Shown: piece after piece, positions 42,996-53,174 of the stretch
Layout: the number at the start of each line of letters is the position of its first letter
How positions within the stretch are numbered: the first letter of the stretch is position 1
Assembly (NCBI RefSeq): GCF_009184635.1
Contig: NZ_WELI01000001.1
Span: forward strand, 744,001 to 808,000
Length of the DNA: 64,000 bases
DNA from: Rudanella paleaurantiibacter
GTDB lineage: Bacteria; Bacteroidota; Bacteroidia; Cytophagales; Spirosomataceae
Direction of reading: 5' to 3'
Program-made: the position numbers and the translations under genes
The notes under the pieces: model-generated
Databases searched by the model: none
Seen by the model: only the letters and a program-made list of their open reading frames with translations
What the model was told of the DNA's origin: nothing

Positions 42996-44873
42996 ATGAA
43001 ATCTTTCGTTCCTACCCGAATCGCGTCGGTTGTGCTGGCCCTTTCCTGCCTGACGATACCGGCTTGTAAAGATGATTTTTTGGTTGAAAAGCCCGTTACG
43101 ACCCTCACCACCGATGTGTACTACAAAACCGAAGCGGGCTTTGAAGATCTGGTGCGGTCGTGCTACCCATTGCTGCGAAATATTCACCAGAACCGGGCGC
43201 TCGTGCTGAACGGCACCGATATTTTTTCGCAAACCGGTTTCAGCGATCCCAAGTTTAATACGCCGGGCATCAACACCAGCCCGCTCGAACAGTACGATGT
43301 CCGCCTGAACGCGACGATTCCTGAGGTGCAAAGCCTCTGGACGTTGCTCTACGCTGAAGTAGCCCGAACCAATACGGCTATTGGCCGGGCGGCTGAGGTG
43401 ACCACCATGGCTACGGCTCTGAAAGAGACGCGCGTAGCCGAGGCCAAGTTCCTGCGGGCGTTGGCGTATTTCTACCTCGTGCAGCAGTGGGGTGATATTC
43501 CGATGCCGCTTACCGAAACCACCAGCCCCAGCAAAGAGGCTAATCGGGTGGCATCGGCCGAGGTGTACAAACAGATTATTGCCGACCTGCTTGAGGCCGA
43601 GGCTAAACTGCCCGTAACGGCCTCTAACGTTGGTCGGGCAACCAAAGGGGCGGCTCAGTTTCTGCTCGCTCGGGTGTACCTCACGCGAGGCTGGAACTTC
43701 AAAAACTCGCTCGGTGGTTCGCAGGGAGATTTTGACCTGGCGCTGCAATATGCCGACAAAATCATTGATGCGTTCCCGCTCGCTACGAACTACAATCAGT
43801 TGTTCCCGATTCGGTCGGAGAACCCGCTGAAACAGTACACCGGCGCTCAGAACGACAAGAATGCCGAGATTGTGTTTGCCGTGCAGTATAATGCCGATGT
43901 GCTGACGAATAAAACTGATCCGGCTTTTGTTCAGGATGCCGCTGGCGGCAACAACCTGCACTCGGTATTTGGCGGCAGTGGCGAAGGCTACCCCGGTACC
44001 AAAGGCCGCACGTCGGACTATAACCGGCATCAGCCTTTCCACGTGACCACCCCGGCCATGTACCGCCTGTTCGACCCCGAAAACGACTCGCGCTACGACC
44101 ACAACTTTGTGGAAGTAGGCTACGCCCTGCAAAACGTAGCCGGTTTCCGGCCTTTGCCCACGGTAAATCCGAACCTCCGCATCGACATTAAAGCGGGTGA
44201 TACGGTGGTGTATTTCCGGCCCTGGAACAAGCCGGCCCTTACCCTCGCTGAACGCGGTGTCGATTACGGCGGCCGCAAAAACTACTCCGTTGTAAACCTC
44301 GACGAGTATGGCGGTGGGTATGGTTTCATCAACGGAAGCGCGGTTAATGTGAGCGGTTTCCCCGGCGATTTCCCGATGATGTGGAAGTTCTGGCAACCCG
44401 GTATTCCCTACGGCGATGCGTTCGGAACGTTCAACGAAGCCGTATTCCGGTCGGCCGAAGCGTACCTGATTGCGGCCGAGGCTATTGTGAAAGGGGCGAA
44501 AGGCGGTAAGCTGGGCGGTGCCGAGGTGTACTACAACCGTGTGCTCGACCGGGCACTCGTTCGGAAAGGGGCAGATCCCAAGTGTGCCAAAGATCCCGAA
44601 AACCTCAAGTCGCTCGAAGCGGTATCGTACCGGGCTACGGCCGCCAATATTAGCATCGACATGATTCTGGACGAGCGCGCCCGTGAACTGATGGGCGAGT
44701 ATAACCGCTGGTTCGATTTGAAGCGGACAGGTAAACTGGTTGAGCGGGTAAAGAAATACAACCCCTGGGCCGCAAAGAGTGCCAGCATCAAGGATATTCA
44801 TTACCTGCGGCCCATTCCCCAGGCGGAAATTGACCTCTCGTTCCCGACGATGAAGCAAAACGAGGGCTATTGA
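42996..44873 (+). CDS. SusD-like surface glycan-binding lipoprotein
   Basis: 625 residues. Lipoprotein signal ends at C24 (LTIPACKDDFLVEKPVTTLT), so it sits on the outer surface as the lid of SusC. The N-terminal SusD-like helices (YPLLRNIHQNR, EAKFLRALAYFYLVQQWGDI), the RagB/SusD domain (DERARELMGEYNRWFDLKR) and the C-terminal NPWAAKSASIKDIHYLRPIP are typical. Long for the family, with an extended middle part. Start 26 bases after susC. Followed by a terminator hairpin. Confidence 0.94.
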   Translation: MKSFVPTRIASVVLALSCLTIPACKDDFLVEKPVTTLTTDVYYKTEAGFEDLVRSCYPLLRNIHQNRALVLNGTDIFSQTGFSDPKFNTPGINTSPLEQYDVRLNATIPEVQSLWTLLYAEVARTNTAIGRAAEVTTMATALKETRVAEAKFLRALAYFYLVQQWGDIPMPLTETTSPSKEANRVASAEVYKQIIADLLEAEAKLPVTASNVGRATKGAAQFLLARVYLTRGWNFKNSLGGSQGDFDLALQYADKIIDAFPLATNYNQLFPIRSENPLKQYTGAQNDKNAEIVFAVQYNADVLTNKTDPAFVQDAAGGNNLHSVFGGSGEGYPGTKGRTSDYNRHQPFHVTTPAMYRLFDPENDSRYDHNFVEVGYALQNVAGFRPLPTVNPNLRIDIKAGDTVVYFRPWNKPALTLAERGVDYGGRKNYSVVNLDEYGGGYGFINGSAVNVSGFPGDFPMMWKFWQPGIPYGDAFGTFNEAVFRSAEAYLIAAEAIVKGAKGGKLGGAEVYYNRVLDRALVRKGADPKCAKDPENLKSLEAVSYRATAANISIDMILDERARELMGEYNRWFDLKRTGKLVERVKKYNPWAAKSASIKDIHYLRPIPQAEIDLSFPTMKQNEGY

Positions 44874-44985
44874 GTTTGACGTGAACTATGAAACGTTGCT
44901 GAAGTGTAGCAAGGGTCTGTAAAACGGCTGTTTACACTCATTTTCGTCTGGAACTCACACTAAGTATAGGTTGGATTATTGGAAA

Positions 44986-45017
44986 GGGGAGAGATTTCAT
45001 GTTTCTCCCCCTTTTTT
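44986..45017 (+). terminator. Terminator after susD
   Basis: GGGGAGA (44986-44992) pairs with TCTCCCC (45004-45010) around 11 bases, followed by CTTTTTTT. The loop contains an ATG that opens a long frame (44999), which therefore is not the start of the next gene. Confidence 0.65.
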
Positions 45018-45058
45018 TGACGCGCCCGGTCGGGATGCCCAAAGTCAGCTACTTTTTT

Positions 45059-46435
45059 ATGCTAAGATTCCCCTTATCACTTCTCCTGTCACTAACCCTC
45101 CTGACGCTTAATACCTACGGTCAGGCCCGCTGGAAAGACCTGTTCAACGGCAAAGACCTCTCCGGTTGGACCAAGAAAAATGGCAATGCCGAGTACAAAA
45201 TAGTCGACAAAGCCATTGTGGGGGTCTCGCAGCTCAACACCCCCAACACCTTTTTGTGCACCGAGGAAACCTACGGCGATTTTGTGCTCGAATTGGACGT
45301 AAAGGTGGAACCGGGCCTGAACTCGGGCATTCAGATTCGCAGCCTGAGCGACCCAGCTTACAACAACGGACGCGTGCATGGCTATCAGGTGGAGATCGAC
45401 CCCGGCAACCGGGCTTGGAGCGGAGGTATCTACGACGAAGCCCGCAACGGCTGGCTGTACCCGTTGTCCATCAATCCAACTGGGCAGAAAGCCTTTAAAA
45501 CCGGGCAGTGGAACCGCTACCATATCGAAGCGGTTGGCCCGCACCTGAAAACCTGGATCAACGGCATCCCCTGCGCCGACGTCTGGGATAACCAGACGGC
45601 CCGTGGGTTCATTGCCCTGCAGGTCCACGCGATTAAACAGGAAAAGCAAAACGGACTCACCGTCCAATGGCGTAACATCCGCATCGCCACCGACAACCTC
45701 GACAAAGCCGTCTGGAAAACGGGAGAGGCTATTCAGGAGGTGAGTTACCTGCAAAATCAGCTGACCGAGCGCGAAAAAAAGGCGGGCTGGCGGCTGCTGT
45801 GGGACGGTAAAACGGCCAAGGGCTGGAAACTGGCCAATGCCGACAATTTTCCGGCAACGGGCTGGGCCATGCCGGATGGGGTACTCACCGTACTGGGCTC
45901 GAAAAAAGACAGCCTGCGCAAGGGCGGAGATATTGAAACGGTGGAGGAGTTCGGCAATTTTGAACTGGAACTGGACTTTAAACTCACCACCGGGGGCAAC
46001 TCGGGCGTGAAATACTTTGTGGTGGATGACCCGAAAAAGAAGGCAGGTACCGGCCTGGGCCCGGAGTTTCAGATTCTGGATGATAAAGTCCACCCCGACG
46101 CCAAAGCAGGCGTAAACGGCAACCGCACCACCGGTTCGCTCTACGACCTGATTACAGCCGAAAACCTCTCGGAAGGTGGCACCGACAAACGCATGATGCC
46201 GCCCGGCAAGTGGAACAAGCTGCGGATAGTGTCGAAAAACGGGCATGTTGAGCACTGGCTCAATAACCTCAAAATGGTAGAATACGACCGCCATTCGCAG
46301 ATTTTCCGCAACCTCGTGGCCAAGAGTAAATACAACACCTACCCTAATTTTGCGCAGGCGCCCGCCGGACATATCCTGTTCCAGGACCACGGTGATGAGG
46401 TGCATTTCAGAAGCATAAAAATCAGAACGTTATGA
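45059..46435 (+). CDS. Secreted protein with two DUF1080 (3-keto-glycoside hydrolase) domains
   Basis: 458 residues from ATG 45059, chosen because it opens a signal peptide (LSLLLSLTLLTLNTYGQ) and clears the terminator. Domain 1 about 25-210 (RWKDLFNGKDLSGWTKKNG; FVLELDVKVEPGLNSGIQIRS; GRVHGYQVEID); domain 2 about 245-458 (WRLLWDGKTAKGWKLANAD; ELELDFKLTTGGNSGVKYFV; FQILDDKVHPDA). DUF1080 proteins include 3-keto-disaccharide hydrolases, which cleave glycosides first oxidised at C3. The two domains keep the 'NSG' beta-jelly-roll motif. Ends in ATGA overlapping the next gene by four bases. Confidence 0.85.
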   Translation: MLRFPLSLLLSLTLLTLNTYGQARWKDLFNGKDLSGWTKKNGNAEYKIVDKAIVGVSQLNTPNTFLCTEETYGDFVLELDVKVEPGLNSGIQIRSLSDPAYNNGRVHGYQVEIDPGNRAWSGGIYDEARNGWLYPLSINPTGQKAFKTGQWNRYHIEAVGPHLKTWINGIPCADVWDNQTARGFIALQVHAIKQEKQNGLTVQWRNIRIATDNLDKAVWKTGEAIQEVSYLQNQLTEREKKAGWRLLWDGKTAKGWKLANADNFPATGWAMPDGVLTVLGSKKDSLRKGGDIETVEEFGNFELELDFKLTTGGNSGVKYFVVDDPKKKAGTGLGPEFQILDDKVHPDAKAGVNGNRTTGSLYDLITAENLSEGGTDKRMMPPGKWNKLRIVSKNGHVEHWLNNLKMVEYDRHSQIFRNLVAKSKYNTYPNFAQAPAGHILFQDHGDEVHFRSIKIRTL

Positions 46436-48135
46436 ACCGCCGAACCTTTGTAAACCTCACCGCTACCTCTCTCAGTCTACTGCCTATGCGTGGTTTTTCC
46501 CGCGTAGCTACTCCCTTTGCGCCCGCCAAACCGGCCTGGCTGCTCGACTGGATCAAAATCAACGACAAAGGATTCCCGAACTACGCGCCCCTGAAAGTGA
46601 GCAGCGGCCCGTACGCGGGTGGGTACCTGAACGATATGGAGATGCCCAACCCGCACTCGACCAGCGGGTTTCTGATGAAATCCTGTATGCTGTTCGCTAC
46701 CCCCGAATCGGCCTACTACCAATCGAAAAGTCTGCTGCCCGAGATCGTAGCGGCTGCTCAGGCCATGCTCCGGTTTCAGCATTCCGACGGCACCATCGAC
46801 CTGCTCGAAACCAACTTCCACTCCACGCCCGACACGGCTTTTGTGCTGGAAAATATCGTACCGGCCTACCGCTTTCTGCTCGAATCGAAGGCTAAAGGCA
46901 CCGAAAAGGCGCTGGATTTGCTCAAAACGTTCCTGAAAAAGGCCGGCGAAGGGCTGATTGTGGGCGGTATTCACACGCCCAATCACCGCTGGGTGGTGTC
47001 TGCCGCCCTAACCAAATTGAACGAGCTGTTCCCCGACCCGCGCTACGTCCGGCGCATCGACCAATGGCTGGCCGAACACATCGACCTCGACCCCGACGGG
47101 CAGTTCAACGAGAAAAGTACCAACAGCTATTCACCCATTGTAGATCGCTCGCTGATTATCATGGCGCGCGGCCTGAACCGCCCCGACCTGCTCGAACCCG
47201 TCCGCCGGAACCTCCTGATGACGCTCTACTACGTGCATCCCAACGGTGAGGTCGTAACCGAAGCCTCCAACCGGCAGGATAAGGGTACCGTCGGCAATAT
47301 GTCGCGGTACTACTATTGTTACCGGTTTATGGCCCTGCACGATAACAACGGCGAAATGGCGGCCCTGTGCCGGCTGATTGAACAGACCTGCCCCAAGGAG
47401 CAGTTGGCGGGCTATCTGGATTATTTTCTGGAAGACCCCACCCTCTGGCGCGAACTTCCGGGCAGCAAACCTCTGCCCACCAGCTACGCCAAGGCGTTCC
47501 CGTACTCGGGCGTGGTGCGTATCCGGCGCGGCAACTGGGACAGCACCCTGTTGTCGAACAACGCTACCTGGCTGACCTTCCACAAGGGTAACGCCATTTT
47601 GCAGGGGATGCGCGTAGCCGCGTCGTTCTTTGGCAAGGGGCAGTTTCAGACTCCGAAAATTGAGCAGCAGGGCGATACCTGGATCATGCGGCAGTCGCTG
47701 GAAGGGCCCTATTACCAACCCATTGCCACCGACAAAATCGACCCCGAGGGCGACTGGGACAAAATGCCCCGCACGGCGCGTCCGCAAAGCGAAATTCAGA
47801 AACTAACCTATACCGTGTCGGTCACCGAAACCGCCAATGGTCTGCAAATCGACCTCGACATCTCGGGTACCGATAACGTACCGGTGGCGCTGGAGCTGAT
47901 TTTCCGGCCGGGTGGCACCTTGTCGGGGGTAGTGGCGCACCCGAAAAAGGAGAAGGCCTACCTGCTGGCGGGTGAGTCGGGCAGCTACACGGTCGGGACT
48001 GATGTGATTCGGTTTGGGCCAGGCCGGGCAGAACACAAGGGCGTGCAACTGCGCGGAGCCTTACCTGCCATGGATGCGCCCACGGTATACCTGACTGGCT
48101 ACACGCCTTTCAGGCATAAGCTAACGTTGGGTTGA
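46432..48135 (+). CDS. Putative secreted alpha/alpha-toroid polysaccharide lyase or hydrolase
   Basis: 567 residues, beginning with a signal peptide of the TAT-like form MNRRTFVNLTATSLSLLPM. The first 380 residues look like an alpha/alpha toroid (FQHSDGTIDLLETNFHSTPD, TPNHRWVVSAALTKLNELF, GEVVTEASNRQDKGTVGNMS), the last 180 like a beta-sandwich. This two-part build is that of heparinase-type lyases. Candidate catalytic residues are the His/Asn/Tyr in HTPNHRW and TNSYSPIVDR. I cannot assign a CAZy family. Translationally coupled to the DUF1080 gene and 13 bases before the GH95 gene, so part of the same operon. Confidence 0.6.
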   Translation: MNRRTFVNLTATSLSLLPMRGFSRVATPFAPAKPAWLLDWIKINDKGFPNYAPLKVSSGPYAGGYLNDMEMPNPHSTSGFLMKSCMLFATPESAYYQSKSLLPEIVAAAQAMLRFQHSDGTIDLLETNFHSTPDTAFVLENIVPAYRFLLESKAKGTEKALDLLKTFLKKAGEGLIVGGIHTPNHRWVVSAALTKLNELFPDPRYVRRIDQWLAEHIDLDPDGQFNEKSTNSYSPIVDRSLIIMARGLNRPDLLEPVRRNLLMTLYYVHPNGEVVTEASNRQDKGTVGNMSRYYYCYRFMALHDNNGEMAALCRLIEQTCPKEQLAGYLDYFLEDPTLWRELPGSKPLPTSYAKAFPYSGVVRIRRGNWDSTLLSNNATWLTFHKGNAILQGMRVAASFFGKGQFQTPKIEQQGDTWIMRQSLEGPYYQPIATDKIDPEGDWDKMPRTARPQSEIQKLTYTVSVTETANGLQIDLDISGTDNVPVALELIFRPGGTLSGVVAHPKKEKAYLLAGESGSYTVGTDVIRFGPGRAEHKGVQLRGALPAMDAPTVYLTGYTPFRHKLTLG

Positions 48136-48148
48136 TACAGTTTCACGC

Positions 48149-50764
48149 ATGACAATTTCACAACGATACAGAGCTGAGTTTTGGGCGTTTGTGCTCCTGA
48201 GCATATGGGCGGGCTGCGGTTTTGCCGTCGCCCAAAAGCCCTCCCATACGCTCTGGTACGACAAACCGGCTGCGGCCTGGCACGAAGCCCTGCCCCTCGG
48301 CAATGGCTATATGGGCGCCATGGTCTTCGGCGACCCGCAGAAAGAACACCTGCAACTCAACGAAGGAACCCTGTACTCCGGCGACCCTACGGGCACGTAT
48401 AAGTCCGTCAACGTCCGCAAGGACTTTAAGCGGGTAAGTGAGTTGCTGGCCGCCGGGCAATACGCCGAAGCGCAGGCCCTGATTGCGAGCCAATGGCTCG
48501 GCCGGAACCATCAGCTTTACCAGCCTATGGGTGATTTGTGGTTCGAAGCGGCTCCGGCCAACACGCCCATTTCCGACTACAAACGCCAACTGGACCTGGA
48601 AACAGCCACCGCAACGACCACCTACCGGGTTGGCAACACTACCTACACCCGGACGTACTTCGCCAGTTACCCTGATCACGCTATTGTGGTCAAAATGAGC
48701 GCCAGCGGGCCGGGCAAGATAAACGGCAAGTTTTATGTATCGACGCCCCACACGCCCACGGCCCGGTATCAGGCCCAGGGCCAAACGCTAACCATGCAGG
48801 GCAAAGTACCCGGTTTAGCGCTCCGACGTTCGTTTGAACAGGTCGAGAAACTGGGCGACCAATACAAGTACCCGGAGGTGTACGACAAAACCGGCGGACG
48901 TAAGCCGGGCGCGCAGAACTTCCTGTACGACAAGCAGATCGACGGGTTAGGTATGGCGTTTGAGACGCGGGTGCGGGTGCTGCATACCGGCGGTCAGATT
49001 AGTCAGGAGCGGGATGCCATTACCGTTCGGGATGCGTCGGAGGTGACGCTGCTGGTGTCGGCGGCTACCAGTTTCAACGGCTTCGACAAAAGCCCGGCTT
49101 CCGAAGGTCTCGACCCGAAACCGATTCTCGACAAACGGTTTAACGCGTTGGCGAAGAAAACCTACGCCGATTTGTACCGGACACACCTGAGCGACTACCA
49201 AAACCTGTTCAGCCGGGTGGAGCTGGAACTGGCCGCCGAAACCGAGCAGTCCAAACTCCCCACTGACCAACGCGTGGCCCTGTTTGCCAATGGCAAAGAC
49301 CCGGCTTTTACCGCCCTGTATTTCCACTACGGCCGGTATCTGATGATTGCGGGCTCGCGACCGGGTGGTCAACCGCTCAATTTGCAGGGCATCTGGAATG
49401 ACCTGATGACCCCGCCCTGGAACGGAGCCTACACCATCAATATCAACGCCCAAATGAACTACTGGCCCGCCGAACTGACCAATCTGTCGGAATGTCAGGA
49501 GCCGTTTTTCCAGGCGATTAAAGAACTGGCAGTCAACGGTCGCGAAACAGCCCGCAACGTCTACGGCAACGACGGCTGGGTGGCCCACCACAACACCGAC
49601 ATCTGGCGTCATGCCGAGCCCATCGACAATTGCAACTGCTCGTTCTGGCCGATGGCAGCCGGTTGGCTCACGAGCCATTTCTGGGAGCGCTACCTGTTTA
49701 CAGGCGACAAGACCTTCCTGAAAAACGAGGTTTTTCCCCTGCTAAAAGGAGCCGTTCAGTTTTACCAGGGCTGGCTGGTGCCCAACGCGCAGGGCTATCT
49801 GGTGACGCCCGTGGGCCACTCGCCGGAACAGAACTTCCTGTACGACGGGCAAAAGCAAGGTACGTTCAGCCCCGGCCCAACGATGGACATGGCCATTATC
49901 CGGGAGTCGTTTTCGCGCTACGTAGAAGCTTGCGAGCTGCTGGGCATTTCGGACGATTTCACGGCATTGGTCAAACAAAGTCTGGCGAAGCTGTTGCCGT
50001 ACCAGATTGGCAAATACGGTCAGTTGCAGGAATGGCAGCTCGATTTTGAGGATGCCGATGTGCAGCACCGCCATTTTTCCCACCTCTACGCCATTCATCC
50101 CAGCAATCAGATCAACGCCCAAACCACCCCCGAACTGACCGCAGCCGCCCGCCGGGTGATGGAACGCCGGGGTGATGGAGCCACGGGCTGGTCAATGGGC
50201 TGGAAAGTGAACGTCTGGGCGCGGCTCTACGAGGGCGACCACGCGCTGAAACTGTTGACTAACCTGTTCAAACTCATCACCACCGAGCAGGCGCATATGT
50301 CGGGCGGTGGCACCTATCCCAACCTGTTCTGCGCGCACCCGCCTTTTCAGATCGACGGGAATTTTGGGGCTACGGCAGGCATTGCCGAAATGCTCGTCCA
50401 AAGCCACGCGGGCGAAATCCACCTGCTACCCGCCCTGCCGCAAGCCTGGCATACGGGCCGAGTGAAGGGCCTCAAAACGCGCGGTGGTCTGGTGGTGGAT
50501 ATGACGTGGAAAGCGGGCAAACTGACCAAAGCGGTGATTCACGCCAATCAGGGCGGCACCTTCCGCATCCGAACCAGCGACCGCCTGACCATGACGCCAG
50601 CGGCCAACGTGAGCAATGTCGCATCGCCAAACCCACTTCTGCGCTTCGTGGATGCCGGAACGCCCCTGATCAAAGACAAAACAAAACTGGGCGAGACGCC
50701 CACCGTACCGGGTTTTACGATGGAGGTAAAGCTGGAAAAAGGAAAGGTTTATGAGATTCGATAG
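48149..50764 (+). CDS. Secreted alpha-L-fucosidase/galactosidase, GH95 family
   Basis: 871 residues. Signal peptide (about 1-28), then the N-terminal beta-sandwich typical of GH95 starting LWYDKPAAAWHEALPLGNGY with MGAMVFGDPQKEHLQLNEG. Catalytic-domain blocks: QPLNLQGIWNDLMTPPWNG and INAQMNYWPAELTNL (Asn residues activating water), HHNTDIWRHAEPIDN, QFLYDG... GPTMDMAIIRE, and FQIDGNFGATAGIAEMLVQS. GH95 enzymes remove terminal alpha-1,2-fucose (or L-galactose) with inversion. Full length. The next gene begins eight bases after its stop. Confidence 0.92.
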   Translation: MTISQRYRAEFWAFVLLSIWAGCGFAVAQKPSHTLWYDKPAAAWHEALPLGNGYMGAMVFGDPQKEHLQLNEGTLYSGDPTGTYKSVNVRKDFKRVSELLAAGQYAEAQALIASQWLGRNHQLYQPMGDLWFEAAPANTPISDYKRQLDLETATATTTYRVGNTTYTRTYFASYPDHAIVVKMSASGPGKINGKFYVSTPHTPTARYQAQGQTLTMQGKVPGLALRRSFEQVEKLGDQYKYPEVYDKTGGRKPGAQNFLYDKQIDGLGMAFETRVRVLHTGGQISQERDAITVRDASEVTLLVSAATSFNGFDKSPASEGLDPKPILDKRFNALAKKTYADLYRTHLSDYQNLFSRVELELAAETEQSKLPTDQRVALFANGKDPAFTALYFHYGRYLMIAGSRPGGQPLNLQGIWNDLMTPPWNGAYTININAQMNYWPAELTNLSECQEPFFQAIKELAVNGRETARNVYGNDGWVAHHNTDIWRHAEPIDNCNCSFWPMAAGWLTSHFWERYLFTGDKTFLKNEVFPLLKGAVQFYQGWLVPNAQGYLVTPVGHSPEQNFLYDGQKQGTFSPGPTMDMAIIRESFSRYVEACELLGISDDFTALVKQSLAKLLPYQIGKYGQLQEWQLDFEDADVQHRHFSHLYAIHPSNQINAQTTPELTAAARRVMERRGDGATGWSMGWKVNVWARLYEGDHALKLLTNLFKLITTEQAHMSGGGTYPNLFCAHPPFQIDGNFGATAGIAEMLVQSHAGEIHLLPALPQAWHTGRVKGLKTRGGLVVDMTWKAGKLTKAVIHANQGGTFRIRTSDRLTMTPAANVSNVASPNPLLRFVDAGTPLIKDKTKLGETPTVPGFTMEVKLEKGKVYEIR

Positions 50765-50771
50765 TGTACGC

Positions 50772-53099
50772 ATGAACAAGTCAACAATACTTACTGGCCT
50801 TTTAACACTCGGCCTACTGCCCGCGCTGGCCCAAAAGCAACCCGTCGATCTGGTGAACCCGATTGTCGATGCGGCCAACTCGCGCTGGTTCTTTTTCAAC
50901 TCGGCGAGCCGGCCGTTTGGGATGGTCAACCTCAGCCCCGACAATGCCGTCAATGCCGACTGGGGCGCGGGCTATCGCTACCATCAGGACAGCATCAAGT
51001 GCTTCAGCCACGTTCATGGCTGGCAGTTGTCGGGCGTGCCCGTGCTACCCACAACCGGCCCCTTCAAAGGACATCTGGGCGCCGATCAATACGGTTCGAA
51101 ATTTTCGCACGGGAAAGAGGTCATGAAAGCGGGTTACCATAAAGTCGTGCTGGATACCTACAACATCACCGCCGAACTTACCTCCACCACCCGCGTTGGT
51201 TTTCACAAATACACCTTCCCGGCGGCTGACCAAAGCCATATTCTGTTTGATTTCTCGACCTTCCTGGGACCGTCGGATACGCAAAAAGGCTTCGTCAAAA
51301 AAGTAAGCAATCAGGAGATTGAAGGGTACGCCATCATGGCGCCTACCATTCGTCGGCCTAAAATCCTGCCTGTTTACTTCGTAGCCGTGTTTGATAAGCC
51401 GTTCGAGTCGTTTAAAGGCTGGCGCAAGGGGCAGCTCGAAGCAATTGATAATCAGATTGAAGGCGAACGCGTGGGCGCGTATGTGAGCTTTAAGACCAAA
51501 GCCGGCGAGGTGCGAAAGATGAAAGTGGCCATTTCGTACGTCAGCGAGGAGCAGGCCCGGCTGAACCTCAAAGCCGAACTGGCGCACTGGGATTTCGAGA
51601 AAACGGTACAGGACAGCCGCACCGACTGGAACAACTGGCTGAGCCGCATTGAGGTGGAAGGCGGTTCCGATACCGTCCGCAGCCGCTTCTACACCGACCT
51701 CTGGCACGCGCTGCAAGGGCGCCGGATTATTTCGGACGTAAACGGCAAGTATTCCGACATGACCGGCCCCGAACGCCGAATCCGGCAGATTCCGCTGGAC
51801 GCCAGTGGCAACCCCAAATTCAACCACCACAATTCCGACTCGTTCTGGGGGGCGCAATGGACACTCAACACCCTCTGGCATCTGGTTTACCCGGAAGTTA
51901 CGGAGTCGTTTGTGAACTCGATGGTGATGATGTATCAGGACGGCGGGCTGATTCCGCGCGGCCCGGCGGGGGGCAACTACACCTACGTGATGACCGGGGC
52001 CGCCACCACGCCCTTTATCGTGAGTGCCTACCTGAAAGGCATCCGGGGCTTCGACATTGAAAAAGCCTACGAGGGTTTACGGAAAAACCACTTCCCCGGC
52101 GGCATGATGAGCAAGGCGGGCTATGAGCACAACACGGTCAAAGGGGGCGGGGTCGAATACTACATCGAACGGGGTTATATCCCGCATCCGCTGAGCAAAA
52201 CCCGCTACGGTTTCCATCAGGACGGCTCCACCCAAACGCTGGAATATGCCTATCAGGACTATACCCTAGCCCAAATGGCCAAGAAATTGGGCAAGATGGA
52301 CGACTACGAGCTGTTCATGAAGCGGTCGCAGAATTACAAAAACATCTGGAATCCCGAACTGGGCTGGATGTGGAACCGCACCCTGGACGGTAAATGGGCG
52401 GAGCCGGTAGATATTCTGCGCTACGACAACGGCTGGGAAGAAGGCAACGCGGCTCAGTACACCTGGTTTGTACCGCACGATGTGCCGGGTTTGATTAATC
52501 TCATGGGCGGCAAAGAAGCGTTCGTCAAAAAGCTGAACAGTTCGTTCGAGAAAGCGCAGCAACACGATTTTGTATCGGGCAAATCGCACGACAAAGAGAC
52601 ATTGGAGCAATACCGCCGGGTGTTTCTCAACTACGGGAATCAGCCGAGTATTCAAACGGCCCACCTCTTCAACTACGCCGGGGCTCCCTGGCTGACCCAA
52701 TACTGGGCCCGGCAGGTGGTCGAAAAAGTGTACAGTGGCATCTCGCCCGACGCGGGTTACAGTGGCGACGAAGATCAGGGGCTCATGGGCAGTCTGGCGG
52801 TCCTGCTGAAAACGGGGCTGTTCTCCACCAACGGCGGCACCTCGCCCGACCCCTATTACGAACTGAGCAGCCCGATTTTTGACAAGATCACGTTCAAACT
52901 CAATCCGAAGTATTACAAGGGAAAGCAGTTTGTGATTGACGCTAAAAACAACTCTGCGAAGAACCTGTACATCCAATCGGCGCAACTGAACGGCAAACCG
53001 CTCAATAGCCCCTGGATTCAGCACGAAACCCTCGTCAACGGCGGTACGCTGACCCTGCAACTAGGCGCACAGCCAAATAAAGCCTGGGGGAATCAGTAA
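50772..53099 (+). CDS. Secreted GH92-like alpha-mannosidase
   Basis: 775 residues from ATG 50772; an ATG at 50751 overlaps the previous gene and lacks the signal peptide's proper start. Signal peptide ends at ALAQ. N-terminal beta-domain: LVNPIVDAANSRWFFFNSAS, PFGMVNLSPDNAVNADWGAG, CFSHVHGWQLSGVP. Catalytic toroid: WGAQWTLNTLWHLVYPEV, SMVMMYQDGGLIPRGPAGGN, and YSGDEDQGLMGSLAVLLKTG in place of the usual 'GNDDxGxMSAW' calcium/catalytic loop. GH92 are Ca-dependent exo-alpha-mannosidases. The loop deviates somewhat, so the sugar specificity may differ. Confidence 0.82.
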   Translation: MNKSTILTGLLTLGLLPALAQKQPVDLVNPIVDAANSRWFFFNSASRPFGMVNLSPDNAVNADWGAGYRYHQDSIKCFSHVHGWQLSGVPVLPTTGPFKGHLGADQYGSKFSHGKEVMKAGYHKVVLDTYNITAELTSTTRVGFHKYTFPAADQSHILFDFSTFLGPSDTQKGFVKKVSNQEIEGYAIMAPTIRRPKILPVYFVAVFDKPFESFKGWRKGQLEAIDNQIEGERVGAYVSFKTKAGEVRKMKVAISYVSEEQARLNLKAELAHWDFEKTVQDSRTDWNNWLSRIEVEGGSDTVRSRFYTDLWHALQGRRIISDVNGKYSDMTGPERRIRQIPLDASGNPKFNHHNSDSFWGAQWTLNTLWHLVYPEVTESFVNSMVMMYQDGGLIPRGPAGGNYTYVMTGAATTPFIVSAYLKGIRGFDIEKAYEGLRKNHFPGGMMSKAGYEHNTVKGGGVEYYIERGYIPHPLSKTRYGFHQDGSTQTLEYAYQDYTLAQMAKKLGKMDDYELFMKRSQNYKNIWNPELGWMWNRTLDGKWAEPVDILRYDNGWEEGNAAQYTWFVPHDVPGLINLMGGKEAFVKKLNSSFEKAQQHDFVSGKSHDKETLEQYRRVFLNYGNQPSIQTAHLFNYAGAPWLTQYWARQVVEKVYSGISPDAGYSGDEDQGLMGSLAVLLKTGLFSTNGGTSPDPYYELSSPIFDKITFKLNPKYYKGKQFVIDAKNNSAKNLYIQSAQLNGKPLNSPWIQHETLVNGGTLTLQLGAQPNKAWGNQ

Positions 53100-53100
53100 A

Positions 53101-53117
53101 ACGGAATTGCATTCCGT
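53101..53117 (+). promoter_or_regulatory. Short intergenic hairpin in the PUL operon
   Basis: ACGGAA (53101-53106) and TTCCGT (53112-53117) pair around TTGCA, two bases after the GH92-like stop codon. Weak; may tune expression between GH92 and the cytochrome c protein, or be chance. Confidence 0.3.
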
Positions 53118-53174
53118 TCGGCGTTCCGGCATCCCGGCCAAAATACCCATTGACCCATTAACCAAACCCGTTCT

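Noticed and set aside
42966-44858. A 630-codon open frame on the minus strand across susD
   Set aside because: Antisense shadow of the SusD gene, whose lipoprotein signal and domains are clear.
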